64,000 bases of DNA from Thermomonas fusca DSM 15424 (GTDB lineage: Bacteria > Pseudomonadota > Gammaproteobacteria > Xanthomonadales > Xanthomonadaceae): contig NZ_AUIV01000010.1 in the NCBI RefSeq assembly GCF_000423885.1, positions 1-64,000 on the forward strand. The letters run 5' to 3'. Made by a program: the position numbers and the translations under genes. This document shows positions 30,301 to 40,020 of this stretch, piece by piece. How positions within the stretch are numbered: the first letter of the stretch is position 1; each line of letters opens with the position of its first letter. Below the pieces are notes generated by a model that saw only the letters and a list, made by a program, of their open reading frames with translations, made no database searches and had not been told where the DNA came from.

Positions 30301-31263
30301 ATGACTCTCACCCAGCTCCGCTACCTCGTCGCCATTGCCGATTCCGGGTTCAACATCACCCAGGCTGCGGAGAAGGTGCACGCCACCCAGCCCGGCCTGT
30401 CCAAGCAGCTCAAGCAGCTGGAGGACGAGCTGGGCTTCCAGCTGTTCCTGCGCAAGGGCCGCAGCCTGGAAGGCGTGGCGCCGGCGGGGGTGAAGGTGAT
30501 CGAGCACGCGCGCCGGATCCTGTCCGAGGCCGCCAACATCCGCAGCTACGCCGCCAACGAGCGCGGCGAATTCAGCGGCCGGCTGCTGCTGGCCACCACT
30601 CACACCCAGGCGCGCTACGTGCTGCCGAAGGTCATCGCGGAGCTGACCCGGCGCTACCCGAAGGTCAGCGTCGACCTGTTCGCGGCCGGCGATGCGGAAG
30701 TGCTGGAGAAGCTGGGCGAAGCCGATTTCGGCCTGATCAGCACCGCCGGTGGCCCGCCGCCCACCAGCGGCATGGCGGTGCCGCTGTTCCGCTGGCAGCG
30801 CGTGCTGCTGGTGCAGAACACGCATCCGCTGGCCAGCCTGGGGCGGCCGCCGTCGCTGGTGGAGCTGGCCCGGCATCCGCTGATTTCGTATGAATCCTCG
30901 ACCCTGCCGGAATCGTCGCTGCAGCGCGCGTTCGCCGCTAGCGGGGTGACGCCGCTGATCGCGATGACCGCGCGCGATGCCAACCTCATCAAGACCTATG
31001 TGCGCACCGGCATGGGCGCCGGCCTGCTGGCGGAGATGGCGGTGGGCGGACGCGAGGACGACGACCTGCGGGTGATCGCGGCGCCGCCGGAGCTGCCCGA
31101 ATGCATCACCTGGGCGGTGGTCCCGCGTGGCCGGGTACTGCGCGAATACGCGCTGGCGCTGCTGCACGGGCTGGCGCCGCAGATCGACCCGCGCGACCTG
31201 CGCCGCATCCTTGAGGGCAATCTCGCCCCGGAATGGCCGCTGCCGCCGCGCTGGCAGGCGTAG
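30301..31263 (+). CDS. cysB: LysR-type regulator CysB
   Basis: Transcriptional activator of sulfate assimilation that senses N-acetylserine. The N-terminal winged helix-turn-helix reads LRYLVAIADSGFNITQAAEK with HATQPGLSKQLKQLEDELG (about 5-50), a CysB/Cbl-type pattern. The effector domain has TTHTQARYVLPKV, the hallmark of CysB. 320 aa (E. coli 324). It sits between the cysGK and cysJIH units it is likely to control. The C-terminus converges on cysH across a short hairpin. Confidence 0.93.
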   Translation: MTLTQLRYLVAIADSGFNITQAAEKVHATQPGLSKQLKQLEDELGFQLFLRKGRSLEGVAPAGVKVIEHARRILSEAANIRSYAANERGEFSGRLLLATTHTQARYVLPKVIAELTRRYPKVSVDLFAAGDAEVLEKLGEADFGLISTAGGPPPTSGMAVPLFRWQRVLLVQNTHPLASLGRPPSLVELARHPLISYESSTLPESSLQRAFAASGVTPLIAMTARDANLIKTYVRTGMGAGLLAEMAVGGREDDDLRVIAAPPELPECITWAVVPRGRVLREYALALLHGLAPQIDPRDLRRILEGNLAPEWPLPPRWQA

Positions 31264-31271
31264 GCGCTGGA

Positions 31272-31291
31272 GGAGTGAGCATCCTCACTCC
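31272..31291. terminator. Hairpin between convergent cysB and cysH
   Basis: GGAGTGAG at 31272-31279 pairs with CTCACTCC at 31284-31291 over a 4-nt loop in the 40-bp gap between the two stop codons. A GTTT follows on the plus strand; likely a shared bidirectional stop signal. Confidence 0.6.
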
Positions 31292-31303
31292 ACCCGTTTG
31301 CAA

Positions 31304-32062
31304 TTACGCCGCGGAACTGGCGGTTTCGTCGAAATGCAGCCCGCATTCGCGGCGCAGGCCGAAGAAGCGGGTCTGCGCCGCGTCCATGCCCGGCTGCAGC
31401 GGCGCGGTGGTGTGGACATCGCCCACCGAGACATAACCCTGCTGGACCAGCGGGTGTTCCGGCAGGTCATGCAACAGCATGTAGGCGCCCACATCGATGT
31501 CCGTCCAGTCGGCGATCGGGTGGAACTTGAAGCGCCCGTCCTTCACCTGCAGCACCTCGATGCCACTGCGGCTGCTTGACTGGCCGCGGCGCAGGCCGGC
31601 GTGCCAGCAGCCCACCTCCAGTTCGCCCAGCGCCCGCTGCATCGGCTCGACCTTGCGCAGCTGGTTGTAGCGGCGCAGGCCGTCGCTGCCGGCCTCCCAC
31701 AGGCGGCCGAAGCGCGCCTCCATCCAGGCGATGCCGATGCCGGGGCGGTACACGTGCAGGTCCAGCCCGAGCAGCTCGACCAGCTGGTCGGCATAGCGGT
31801 AGGTCTCCGGGAACAGGTAGCCGGTATCGACCAGGATCACCGGGATGCCCGGCCGCGCGTGGGTCAGCAGGTGCAGGCTGACCGCCGACTGCACGCCGAA
31901 GCTGGTCGACAGCGCGTGCGTGCCGGGCAGGTGGGCCAGCGCCCAGGCGATGCGCGCCTGCGCGTCCATCCGCTCCAGGTCGCGGTTGATCGCGGCGAGT
32001 TCGGCGGCCGCAAGGGTGGTGGGGTCGAGGAGGTTCATGGCGTTGGCGAGATGGCTCGGCAT
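31304..32062 (-). CDS. cysH: Phosphoadenosine phosphosulfate reductase
   Basis: Reduces PAPS to sulfite with thioredoxin. The PP-loop STSFGVQSAVSLHL is near 54, LVDTGYLFPETY near 80, and the catalytic Cys240 stands in RRECGLHF near the C-terminus. The paired cysteines that bind a 4Fe-4S cluster in APS reductases are absent (the relevant stretch is YNQLRKVEPM), so the PAPS-specific type is indicated. ATG 32062 overlaps the cysI stop (TGATG) and has GGAAG seven bases upstream; 252 aa. Confidence 0.93.
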   Translation of the reverse strand: MPSHLANAMNLLDPTTLAAAELAAINRDLERMDAQARIAWALAHLPGTHALSTSFGVQSAVSLHLLTHARPGIPVILVDTGYLFPETYRYADQLVELLGLDLHVYRPGIGIAWMEARFGRLWEAGSDGLRRYNQLRKVEPMQRALGELEVGCWHAGLRRGQSSSRSGIEVLQVKDGRFKFHPIADWTDIDVGAYMLLHDLPEHPLVQQGYVSVGDVHTTAPLQPGMDAAQTRFFGLRRECGLHFDETASSAA

Positions 32063-33771
32063 CAGGCGGCTTCCGCCGGATCGACGCGGACGTGGGTGGG
32101 ATAGGGCGGCAGTGCAACGATGCCGGCGCGATGCAGGAAGTCGCCGAAGTGTTCGCCGGGCTCGCGCTCGCCGGCGTAGCGGCCCAGCAGCGGGTCCAGC
32201 GCCTCGACGATCTGCGTCTCGCCGATGTTGTCGCGGTACAACGTGTTGAGGCGGGTGCCGCGATGGTCGCCGCCGAGGAACAGGGTGTAGCGCCCCGGCG
32301 CCTTGCCGACCAGCGCGATTTCGGCGAGGTAAGGACGCGAGCAGCCATTGGGACAGCCGGAAATGCGCAGCACGATGGGTTGCTCGCGCAGGTCGTGCTT
32401 GTCCAGCAGCGGCTGCAACACCCGCAGGAAGGTGGGCAGGTAGCGTTCGGCTTCGGCCATCGCCAGTGCGCAGGTGGGCAGCGCCACGCAGGCCACCGCG
32501 CTGCGCGCCAGTGCGCTGGGCGCGAGGTTTTCCACGTCCAGCGCGTACTGCGCCACCAGTGCGTCGATCTGCGCCCGCGCGCCGGCCGGCACCCCAGCGA
32601 CGATCACGTTCTGGTTGCAGGTCAGGCGGAATTCGCCGCTGTGGATTTTCGCGATTTCGCGCAGGCCGGTCAGCAGCGGGCGGCCATCCTGGAAATCGGC
32701 GATGCGGCCGGATGGCAGCGACAGGGTCAGGTGCCATGCCCCGTCCTCGCCCTCCGCCCAGCCGAAGCGGTCGCCGTTGTGATCGAAACGATACGGACGC
32801 TCGGGCTGCAGTGCGAAGCCGGCGCGCTCCTGCATCAGCGCCACGATTTTTTCCACGCCGTGGTCGTCGATCGTGTACTTGAAGCGCGCGTGCTTGCGGT
32901 CCTCGCGATCGCCAAGGTCGCGCTGCACGCTGATCGCCGCTTCGGCAATCGGCAGCACCTGCTCCGGCGTGACGAAACCGATCACGTTGGCCACCCGCGG
33001 GTAGTGCGCGGCAATCCCGTGGCTGGCGCCCATGCTGCCGCCGATGCCGACGTTGAAGCCGGCCAGCGCGCCGTCCGCATCGACGATCGCGATCAGCGCC
33101 AGGTCGTTGGCGAACACGTCCACGTCGTTGTCGGGCGGTACCGCGATGGCGATCTTGAATTTGCGCGGCAGGTAGGCATCGCCATACAGCGGTTCGTGTT
33201 CGACACCGCTCTCGGCCACTTTCTCCTGGTCCAGCCACACTTCGTAATAGGCGCGGGTGGCCGGCTTGAAATGCGCGGACAGGCGCTGCGCCCAGTCGTG
33301 CACCTGTGCGTGCAGCTGCGAGCGCCGCGGGTTGCTGGTCCCGAGCACGTTGCGGTTGACGTCGCCGCAGGCGGAGATGGTGTCGAGGGTGGCGGCGTTG
33401 ATCGCCTGCATCGTCTGCTTCAGGTCGCGCTTGACGACGCCGTGGATCTGGAAGGTCTGGCGGGTGGTGACGCGCAGCGAGTGGTTGGCATAGGTGGTGG
33501 CGATGGCATCCATCCCCAGCCACTGCTTCGGTGTGAACACGCCGCCCGGGGCGCGGATGCGGATCATGAACTGGTGCGCGGGTTCGAGTTTCTGCCGGCG
33601 GCGCTCGTCGCGCAGGTCGCGGTCGTCCTGCTGGTAGCTGCCGTGGAACTTGATGGTGCGCTGGTCTTCGAAGTTCAGCGAGCCGGTGCTGGCATCAGCC
33701 AGGCCATCGGCCAGCGTGCCGCGCAGCCGGCGGCTTTCCAGTTTGATTTTTTCGACGGATGGGTGGCTCAT
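32062..33771 (-). CDS. cysI: Sulfite reductase hemoprotein, beta subunit
   Basis: Siroheme/4Fe-4S subunit that reduces sulfite to sulfide with six electrons from CysJ. The cluster ligands are visible as C-x5-C in [18 protein letters not shown] and C-x3-C in [12 protein letters not shown]. The N-terminal half includes [17 protein letters not shown] and the siroheme-site [13 protein letters not shown]. 569 aa (E. coli 570). AGAAGG precedes the ATG by seven bases. It is 15 bp after cysJ and coupled to cysH. Confidence 0.96.
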   Translation of the reverse strand: MSHPSVEKIKLESRRLRGTLADGLADASTGSLNFEDQRTIKFHGSYQQDDRDLRDERRRQKLEPAHQFMIRIRAPGGVFTPKQWLGMDAIATTYANHSLRVTTRQTFQIHGVVKRDLKQTMQAINAATLDTISACGDVNRNVLGTSNPRRSQLHAQVHDWAQRLSAHFKPATRAYYEVWLDQEKVAESGVEHEPLYGDAYLPRKFKIAIAVPPDNDVDVFANDLALIAIVDADGALAGFNVGIGGSMGASHGIAAHYPRVANVIGFVTPEQVLPIAEAAISVQRDLGDREDRKHARFKYTIDDHGVEKIVALMQERAGFALQPERPYRFDHNGDRFGWAEGEDGAWHLTLSLPSGRIADFQDGRPLLTGLREIAKIHSGEFRLTCNQNVIVAGVPAGARAQIDALVAQYALDVENLAPSALARSAVACVALPTCALAMAEAERYLPTFLRVLQPLLDKHDLREQPIVLRISGCPNGCSRPYLAEIALVGKAPGRYTLFLGGDHRGTRLNTLYRDNIGETQIVEALDPLLGRYAGEREPGEHFGDFLHRAGIVALPPYPTHVRVDPAEAA

Positions 33772-33786
33772 GGGGTGGCCTTCTGC

Positions 33787-35616
33787 TCAGTACACGTCGC
33801 GGGCGTAACGGCCTTCGCGCTGCAGGATGGAAAGAAAATCCGCCGCCGCCTCCGCATCACCGCCGCCGTTCGCGGCCACGATCTCCAGCAGCGCGGCATG
33901 CACGTCCTTGCCCATGCCGATGGCGCCGCAGACGTACAGGTGTGCGCCGGCCTGCAGCCAGTCGAAGACATCGCGGCCCTGCTCGCGCAGGCGTTGCTGG
34001 ATGTGGATGCGCTCGGCCTGGTCACGCGAGAACGCGAGGTCGAGGCGGTGCAGTTCTCCCTTCTGCAGCGCGTCCTGCCATTCGGTCTGGTAGAGGAAGC
34101 CGGTGTTGAAATGACGGGCGCCGAAGAACAGCCAGTTGCGGCCCGATGCGCCGGTTTCGGCGCGCTCCTGCACGAAGCCTCGGAACGGGGCGACGCCGCT
34201 GCCGGGGCCGATCATGATGACGTCGCGGCTGGCGTCGGCGGGGACGCGGAAGCGCTCGTTCGGCTCGATGTAGACCGGCAGCTGCGCACCATCTTCGAGC
34301 GCCGACAGGAAGCCGCTGGCCGCGCCGAGGTGATCGAAGCCGTGCGCGTGGTAGCGCAGCACGTCGAGGGTGAGATGGGCTTCCTCACCGACCCGCTTGC
34401 GGCTGGAGGCGATTGAATACAGCCGGCGCACCTGCGGGCGCAGCGCGGCCACCAGCGCCGCGGCGTCCCAGTCGGCCGGCCAGCGGCGCAGCGCGTCGAC
34501 CAGCTGGTGGTCGCCCAGCAAGGCGGCCAGTCCGCTGGCGCCGGGTTCCAGCAGCTGCGCCAGCTCGCGGGCATTCGCGCGTTCGGCCAGCGCGGCAAGC
34601 ACGGGTTTGGCCAGCCGGGTCAGCTCGCGCCGCTCGGCCAGCCAGCGCGACAGCGGCAGGACGTCGCCGTCGCGTTCGACCACGGTATCGCCGTCGAGCC
34701 GGGTCGCCTCCAATACCGCCGCAACCAGCGCATCCGGATTGCGATGGTGGATGCCCAGCGCATCGCCGGGTTCGTAGGCAAGGCCGCTGCCTTCCAGCGA
34801 CAGTTCGATATGGCGCACGTCCTTGTCCGGCGCGGCGTAGCGGCGGAAGCCGGTGCCCTTGAACTCGCGTCCGCTCAGCGGCTGGTTGGCCAGCAGCTCG
34901 GCGGGGAAGGGCCGCTCCTGCGACCACGCCGGCGCGGCATGCGGGCGCAGCGGGGTGACCGTGGCCAGGTGCGCGGCTGGCGCCGGCTTGAGCAGTTCGC
35001 GGGCCTGGCCCAATGCCGTTTCGCGCCAGGGCGCGGCGATGGTGTCGATGTCGAGATCTGCTTCGCCCAGCGCCTGCATCCGCGTGGCGCCGAGTTCGGC
35101 CAGCCGCGCGTCCAGCTTGCGCGCGATGCCGCAGAAGTCGGCATAGGACGAGTCGCCCAGTCCCAGCACCGCGTATTTCAGCTGCGGCAGCTTCGGCGCG
35201 CGCTTGCCGTGCAGGAATTCGGCCAGGCCGATCGCATCGTCCGGCGGGTCGCCTTCGCCCTGAGTGCTGATGACCAGGTACAGCAGCGTTTCGTTGCCCA
35301 GCTCGCGCAGCGGATAAGCGTCGGCGCGCAGCAGTCGCACTGGCAGGCCGGCGCCCTGCAGCTGCGTATGCAGCGCCTCGGCGGCGCGGCGAGCGTTGCC
35401 CGTCTGGCTGCCGTAAATGACGGTGGCCGGCTGCGGCGCAACGGTCGGCGCGGTGGCGGGGGCCAGCACGGTGGGGCTGAGCGCGCGGGCCAGCCCGGCC
35501 AGATAGCCCGACGCCCACAGCAGGGCGCTGCTGTCGGCGTCCGCGGCAAGCCGGGACAGCAACGCGCCCTGATCGCCGGTGAGCGGCGAAGGCAATGGAG
35601 CGGCGGCTTGCGACAT
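33787..35616 (-). CDS. cysJ: Sulfite reductase flavoprotein, alpha subunit
   Basis: Carries electrons from NADPH through FAD and FMN to CysI. Domain order: flavodoxin (about 65-200; VIYGSQTGNARRAAEAL, STQGEGDPPDDA, LGLGDSSY), FAD-binding connection (RLYSIASSRK; LRYHAHG) and NADPH-binding end (MIGPGSGVAPFRGFVQER, LFFGARH, YVCGA, ending GRYARDVY). 609 aa from ATG 35616 (E. coli 599). First gene of the cysJIH unit; the proposed CysB palindrome lies 77-97 bp upstream. Confidence 0.95.
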   Translation of the reverse strand: MSQAAAPLPSPLTGDQGALLSRLAADADSSALLWASGYLAGLARALSPTVLAPATAPTVAPQPATVIYGSQTGNARRAAEALHTQLQGAGLPVRLLRADAYPLRELGNETLLYLVISTQGEGDPPDDAIGLAEFLHGKRAPKLPQLKYAVLGLGDSSYADFCGIARKLDARLAELGATRMQALGEADLDIDTIAAPWRETALGQARELLKPAPAAHLATVTPLRPHAAPAWSQERPFPAELLANQPLSGREFKGTGFRRYAAPDKDVRHIELSLEGSGLAYEPGDALGIHHRNPDALVAAVLEATRLDGDTVVERDGDVLPLSRWLAERRELTRLAKPVLAALAERANARELAQLLEPGASGLAALLGDHQLVDALRRWPADWDAAALVAALRPQVRRLYSIASSRKRVGEEAHLTLDVLRYHAHGFDHLGAASGFLSALEDGAQLPVYIEPNERFRVPADASRDVIMIGPGSGVAPFRGFVQERAETGASGRNWLFFGARHFNTGFLYQTEWQDALQKGELHRLDLAFSRDQAERIHIQQRLREQGRDVFDWLQAGAHLYVCGAIGMGKDVHAALLEIVAANGGGDAEAAADFLSILQREGRYARDVY

Positions 35617-35692
35617 GGCGGGACCGGGGCAGGGAACGTCCTGGCAGGCTAGGCGTCGCGCCATCGTGGCGGAAAGGATCGCGGGCCATGCG

Positions 35693-35713
35693 CATATGCA
35701 TCGGCTGCATATG
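35693..35713. promoter_or_regulatory. Proposed CysB operator upstream of cysJIH
   Basis: Perfect inverted repeat CATATGCA-TCGGC-TGCATATG. Positions 35695-35711 match the cysG/cysB palindrome over TATGCNTCNGCNGCATA in the same orientation relative to the minus-strand genes. The site is centred about 87 bp before the cysJ ATG. Confidence 0.7.
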
Positions 35714-35743
35714 GGCGTGGCGTGCAGAGAGCGCGAGAACGGA

Positions 35744-35767
35744 AACGCCCCGCACGGGCGGGGCGTT
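35744..35767 (-). terminator. Intrinsic terminator of the YeaQ-type gene
   Basis: AACGCCCCGC at 35744-35753 pairs perfectly with GCGGGGCGTT at 35758-35767 over a 4-nt loop. On the minus strand the stem ends in TTT; it lies 21 bp after the stop codon at 35789 and separates this gene from the cysJ promoter. Confidence 0.8.
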
Positions 35768-35788
35768 CCGAAGCACCGGGTGGGTGGG

Positions 35789-36034
35789 TCAGTTCTTCTT
35801 GCGCACTGCTTCGAAGATGAAGAGCAGCACGATGGCCGCGCCGATGGCGACCACCCAGGTCATGACCCGGCCGAGGCCGAAGTTGCCTGCCGCCCAGCCG
35901 CCGGCGAACGCGCCGAGCACGCCGAGCACGATGGTCATGATCCAGCCCATCGCGTCCGCGCCGGGCTTGACCATCCGGGCCAGAACGCCGATCACCAGAC
36001 CGCCGAAGATGTAACCGAGGATGCCGTCGAACAT
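35789..36034 (-). CDS. GlsB/YeaQ/YmgE-family small membrane protein
   Basis: 81 aa, mostly hydrophobic, with three membrane segments (about 5-20, 32-50, 58-76) and the family pattern GYIFGGLVIGVLARM, PGADAMGWIMTIVLGVLGA. Members are stress-linked inner-membrane proteins of unknown mechanism. The AGGAGGGA sequence six bases before the ATG is one of the strongest ribosome sites in the window, suggesting high expression. Own terminator downstream. Confidence 0.9.
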   Translation of the reverse strand: MFDGILGYIFGGLVIGVLARMVKPGADAMGWIMTIVLGVLGAFAGGWAAGNFGLGRVMTWVVAIGAAIVLLFIFEAVRKKN

Positions 36035-36116
36035 GTTCCCTCCTGCATGGATGGAGCGCGCGTTGATGGAGTGACGCCGGCCCATCCTAGGGCGTTTCCG
36101 CCCGGGTCGCGAACCT

Positions 36117-36815
36117 TCAGCGGCGCAGGCTGAACTCCACCGGCACCAGCCCGATCGCCTGCACCGGCGCGCCGTCGCGGCTGGCCGGCTGGAACAGCCA
36201 GCGCTTGAGCACCTGCTGGCGTGCGGCCTCGTCCAGCTCGCGGTGGCCGCTGCTGCGGGCGATGGCCACGTCCAGCGGACGGCCGTCCACGTCCACCAGC
36301 ACCTGCAGCAGCACGATGCCGCTCCACTGCCGCTGCAGCGCGATGCGCGGATACGCCGGCGCCGGGGCATTGCGGTAGGCCAGCTGCATCGGCGCCGGGC
36401 CGCCGGCGGGTCCGATGTCGCCGCTTGGCGGAGCGATATCGCCGCTGCCGGCAATGGCATCCGCGATCGGCTCGCTGCCGGTATCGCTGATCACGGCGGT
36501 GGCGCCGGCATCGCGGGTGGCTGGCGCCACTTGCTGGCGATCATGCGTGGGTGCGGACGTGGTCGGACGCGGCGGCTGGATCGGGACGATGTCCACCACC
36601 ACCGGCTCCGCTGGCTTGACGATGTCGCGGATCGCCATGCTCGGCTTGGCCGGCGCCAGCACCGCCGGCGGCGGCAGCGTGACCGGCACCAGCAGCAGGC
36701 CGAACACCAGCAGGTTGAGCGCGACGGTGCCGCTGAGGGTGAGGATGCGCGCGGGATCGGGCTGCAGCCGGGGCGCGTGCGAAGGGACTTGGGCGGGGAC
36801 GGATGCGTGAATCAT
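36117..36815 (-). CDS. TonB-like energy transducer
   Basis: 232 aa. An N-terminal membrane anchor (VALNLLVFGLLLVPV, about 31-45) is followed by a Pro-rich periplasmic spacer and a C-terminal TonB domain (about 150-232; YPRIALQRQWSGIVLLQVLVD and LDEAARQQVLKRWLFQPA, in parts). ATG 36815 has AAGGAGAT five bases upstream; earlier starts do not. TonB proteins couple the proton-motive force to outer-membrane transport, but exbB/exbD are not adjacent, so its partner is unknown. Confidence 0.85.
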   Translation of the reverse strand: MIHASVPAQVPSHAPRLQPDPARILTLSGTVALNLLVFGLLLVPVTLPPPAVLAPAKPSMAIRDIVKPAEPVVVDIVPIQPPRPTTSAPTHDRQQVAPATRDAGATAVISDTGSEPIADAIAGSGDIAPPSGDIGPAGGPAPMQLAYRNAPAPAYPRIALQRQWSGIVLLQVLVDVDGRPLDVAIARSSGHRELDEAARQQVLKRWLFQPASRDGAPVQAIGLVPVEFSLRR

Positions 36816-36988
36816 GGCCAATCTCCTTTCCGGTGAGAAAGCGGGAACCACGAGTCATGCAACGGGCGGGCGGGGTGGATGGGGTTACGGCCCGGCCGGC
36901 GCACGCCTGTACGCTGCGCCGCCACTTCCGCGATGGGCAACGGGACGCGGCGCGGCCGTTGCCATGTGTTCAGCTGGCGGCACAAACG

Positions 36989-37015
36989 ACGACGCCCGCG
37001 CGAGGCGGGCGTCGT
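36989..37015 (-). terminator. GC-rich terminator hairpin after the SIMPL gene
   Basis: ACGACGCCCGC at 36989-36999 pairs perfectly with GCGGGCGTCGT at 37005-37015 over a 5-nt loop, 22 bp after the SIMPL stop. On the minus strand it is followed by CGTTTGTG, so the T-run is short. Confidence 0.65.
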
Positions 37016-37036
37016 GGCATACGCGGCGGGAAGAAG

Positions 37037-37771
37037 TCAGCGGCCGAGTTCGAACACCATCTCCACGCTGACCGACACCGAGCTTTCGCCCGGCGCCACC
37101 GCGGTTTCCTTGGCGTAGCCGGCATCGGCCGACATCGCCCGCAGCATCGGCATCGGTGGGCGCGGCAGGCTGGCGCCGCCTTCGCTGATGCTGACGATGC
37201 GCCGGATCTTCAGGCCCAGCGCGTCGGCATAGGTCTGCGCCTGCGCCTGCGCTTTCTTGACCGCGGCGACGCGGGCTTCGTCGAGCGCCGCCTCCGGCTT
37301 GTCGATGCCGAAGCTGGGCCCGTTGATCTGGTTGGCACCCTGCGCCACCAGCGCGTCCAGCACCTTGCCCAGTTTGCCCAGCTCGCGCACCTTGACGTTG
37401 ACCGTGTTGCTGGCCTGATAGCCGACGATGGCCGGCGGCATGTTCTCCACGTACTTGTACTGCGGGTTGAGGTTGATCCCGCTGGTCTGGATGTCGCGCG
37501 CCGCGATCCCGGCCGCGCGCAGCGCCGCCATCACCTTGTCCATTTGGGCGGCGTTGTCGCGCATCGCCCCATTGGCGTCGCCCGCCTGGGTCACCACGCC
37601 GGTGGAAATGGTGGCGATGTCCGGCGTGCGGCTGGCCTCGGCGATGGCGGCAACCGACAGCAGCGTGCCCGCCTGCGCGTCGGCGCCGACATCGGCAGGG
37701 GTCTGTGCGTTGGCGGTCATGGGCAGGGCCGTGGCAAGGGCGAGGGCAAGGAACAGCGGACGCAGGGTCAT
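37037..37771 (-). CDS. SIMPL (DUF541) domain-containing periplasmic protein
   Basis: 244 aa. Signal peptide 1-22 (hydrophobic LFLALALATALP, ending ANAQ). The body is a SIMPL/DUF541 domain: TLLSVAAIAEASRTPDIATISTGV (in parts), then AMRDNAAQMDKVMAALRAAGI and IQTSGINLNPQYKY. Such proteins (YggE, BP26) form periplasmic rings of unclear function, linked to oxidative stress. Single gene with its own terminator; divergent from maf. Confidence 0.9.
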   Translation of the reverse strand: MTLRPLFLALALATALPMTANAQTPADVGADAQAGTLLSVAAIAEASRTPDIATISTGVVTQAGDANGAMRDNAAQMDKVMAALRAAGIAARDIQTSGINLNPQYKYVENMPPAIVGYQASNTVNVKVRELGKLGKVLDALVAQGANQINGPSFGIDKPEAALDEARVAAVKKAQAQAQTYADALGLKIRRIVSISEGGASLPRPPMPMLRAMSADAGYAKETAVAPGESSVSVSVEMVFELGR

Positions 37772-37896
37772 GATGGACTCCCGTGGATGATGGTGGAAAG
37801 GATGTACCTGCGGGGGGTGAACGGCCGGTGAGCCGCGGCGGGGTTACGCGGCTGTGCCAGTGCGGTGCGCAGTCAGCCACAGGTTAGACTTCCGGG

Positions 37897-38469
37897 ATGC
37901 TGCATCTTGCCTCGCGTTCGCCCCGCCGCGCCGAACTGCTGGCCCGCCTTGGGCTGGAATTCGGCATCCTCGATCTCGATGTTCCCGAACAGCGGGGGGC
38001 CACCGAGCCCGCCGCCGACTACGTGCGCCGGGTCGCGCGCGAAAAGGCTGGCGCGGGGTTGCTGGAAGTGGTGGCGGTGCCGGGCGCGGTGGTGTTGGGC
38101 TCCGATACCGAGGTCATCCTCGGTGATCGCGTGTTCGGCAAGCCGGCCGATGCAGTCGATGCGGCCGGGATGCTGCGCGCGCTGTCCGGCCGCACCCACG
38201 AGGTGCTGACCGCCGTGTCGCTGGTCTCGGCTGGGCGCGAAGCGCAGGCCGCGGTGCTGACCCGGGTGACCGTGGAAGCGCTGTCGGACGCCGCCGTCGC
38301 CCGCTACCTGGCCTGCGGCGAATGGCAGGGCAAGGCCGGCGCCTACGCCATCCAGGGCCGCTTCGAGGCGCATGTGCAGCGGTTGGACGGCAGCTATTCC
38401 GGGGTCATGGGCCTGCCGCTGCACGAAACTGCCGGCCTGCTGCGCCAGTTCGGGCTGCTGCCGTCATGA
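37897..38469 (+). CDS. Maf-type nucleoside triphosphate pyrophosphatase (YhdE)
   Basis: House-cleaning pyrophosphatase for dTTP/UTP and modified nucleotides. [19 protein letters not shown] opens the protein, the catalytic D lies in [34 protein letters not shown] (in parts) follows, and [12 protein letters not shown] is the YhdE-type end. 190 aa. Its TGA overlaps the rng ATG, matching the yhdE-rng order of E. coli. Confidence 0.93.
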   Translation: MLHLASRSPRRAELLARLGLEFGILDLDVPEQRGATEPAADYVRRVAREKAGAGLLEVVAVPGAVVLGSDTEVILGDRVFGKPADAVDAAGMLRALSGRTHEVLTAVSLVSAGREAQAAVLTRVTVEALSDAAVARYLACGEWQGKAGAYAIQGRFEAHVQRLDGSYSGVMGLPLHETAGLLRQFGLLPS

Positions 38470-39959
38470 GCGAGGAGCTGCTGGTCAACGTGACCCCGCG
38501 CGAGACCCGCGTCGCGGTGGTCGAGAACGGCATGCTGCAGGAGCTGCACATCGAGCGCGGCAGCCAGCGCGGCGTGGTCGGCAACATCTACAAGGGCAAG
38601 GTGCAGCGGGTGATGCCCGGCATGCAGGCCGCGTTCGTGGACATCGGCCTGGAGCGGGCCGCCTTCCTGCACGCCAACGACATCTTCCGCAGCGCGCCGC
38701 TGGACGCGGTGGCCGGCGACGACGCCCCGGCCGCGCCGCCGCCGCAGATGCAGATCCCCATCGCCGACCTGCTGCGCGACGGCGCCGAGGTGGTGGTGCA
38801 GGTGGTCAAGGACCCCATCGGCAGCAAGGGTGCGCGGCTGACCACCCAGATCAGCATCCCCTCGCGCTACCTGGTGCTGCTGCCGCGCTCGAAGGTGGTC
38901 GGCATCTCCGCGCGCATCGAGGACGAGGCCGAGCGCGCCCGCCTCAAGACCCTGATGGCCGAGCTGACCGCCGGTGGCGCCGGGCATGGCTACATCGTCC
39001 GCACCAATGCCGAGGGCCAGCCGGCCGAGGCGCTGGCCGAGGACATCGCCTACCTCGGCCGGGTGTGGGAGCTGATCGAGCGCAATGCCGCCGAGGCGAA
39101 AGTCGGCAGCCGCGTGTACGAGGACCTGAGCCTGCCGCTGCGCGCGGTGCGCGACCTGATCCGCCGCGACGTCGACAAGGTCAAGGTGGATTCGCGCGAG
39201 ACCTGCGAGCGCCTGCGCGAGTTCGCCGCGCGCTACATGCCCGCGCTGGCGGACAAGGTGGAGCACTACACCGGCGCGCGCCCGGTGTTCGACATGTACG
39301 GGGTCGAGGACGAGATCCAACACGCGCTGGAAAAAGAAGTGCCGCTGAAGTCCGGCGGCTACCTCGTCATCGACCAGACCGAGGCGATGACCACGGTCGA
39401 CGTGAACACCGGCAGCTTCCTTGGCCAGCGCAACCTCGAGGAAACCGTGTACCGCACCAACCTCGAGGCGGCGCAGGCGGTGGCGCGCCAGCTGCGGCTG
39501 CGCAACCTCGGCGGCATCATCATCATCGACTTCATCGACATGCACGATGCCGAGCACCGCCGGCAGGTGCTGCGCACGCTGGAGAAGTCGCTGGCGAAGG
39601 ACCATGCCAAGACCACGGTCTACGATTTCTCGCCGCTGGGGCTGGTGGAGATGACCCGCAAGCGCACCGTGGAGTCGCTGGAGCGGCAGCTGTGCGAGCC
39701 CTGCCATGAATGCGGCGGGCGCGGCATGCTCAAGACCGCGGAGACCGTGACCTACGAGATCTTCCGCGAAATCGTGCGCGCGGTGCGCCAGTTCGACGCC
39801 GCGCGGCTGCTGGTGATCGCATCGCCCAGCGTGGTGGCGCGGATCACCGACGAGGAGTCCAACGCGGTGGCGGAGCTGGAGGAGTTCATCGGCAAGTCGA
39901 TCCGCTTCCAGGCCGATGCGCAGTACCTGCAGGAGCAGTTCGATGTGGTGCTGCTCTGA
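38466..39959 (+). CDS. rng: Ribonuclease G
   Basis: Endoribonuclease that matures the 5' end of 16S rRNA and helps mRNA decay. S1 RNA-binding domain at about 38-125 ([26 protein letters not shown]). The catalytic region contains [16 protein letters not shown] and IIIIDFIDM, each with a metal-binding D. A zinc-link-like [11 protein letters not shown] lies near 415. 497 aa equals the RNase G length, without the RNase E degradosome tail. Coupled to maf (ATGA) and followed by yhdP after 61 bp. Confidence 0.95.
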   Translation: MSEELLVNVTPRETRVAVVENGMLQELHIERGSQRGVVGNIYKGKVQRVMPGMQAAFVDIGLERAAFLHANDIFRSAPLDAVAGDDAPAAPPPQMQIPIADLLRDGAEVVVQVVKDPIGSKGARLTTQISIPSRYLVLLPRSKVVGISARIEDEAERARLKTLMAELTAGGAGHGYIVRTNAEGQPAEALAEDIAYLGRVWELIERNAAEAKVGSRVYEDLSLPLRAVRDLIRRDVDKVKVDSRETCERLREFAARYMPALADKVEHYTGARPVFDMYGVEDEIQHALEKEVPLKSGGYLVIDQTEAMTTVDVNTGSFLGQRNLEETVYRTNLEAAQAVARQLRLRNLGGIIIIDFIDMHDAEHRRQVLRTLEKSLAKDHAKTTVYDFSPLGLVEMTRKRTVESLERQLCEPCHECGGRGMLKTAETVTYEIFREIVRAVRQFDAARLLVIASPSVVARITDEESNAVAELEEFIGKSIRFQADAQYLQEQFDVVLL

Positions 39960-40020
39960 TGAAGGCAGCCGTTCGCTGTCCTAGGCTGGTGCCCCGTGGG
40001 GGCATGACGGGCAGGCCGCC

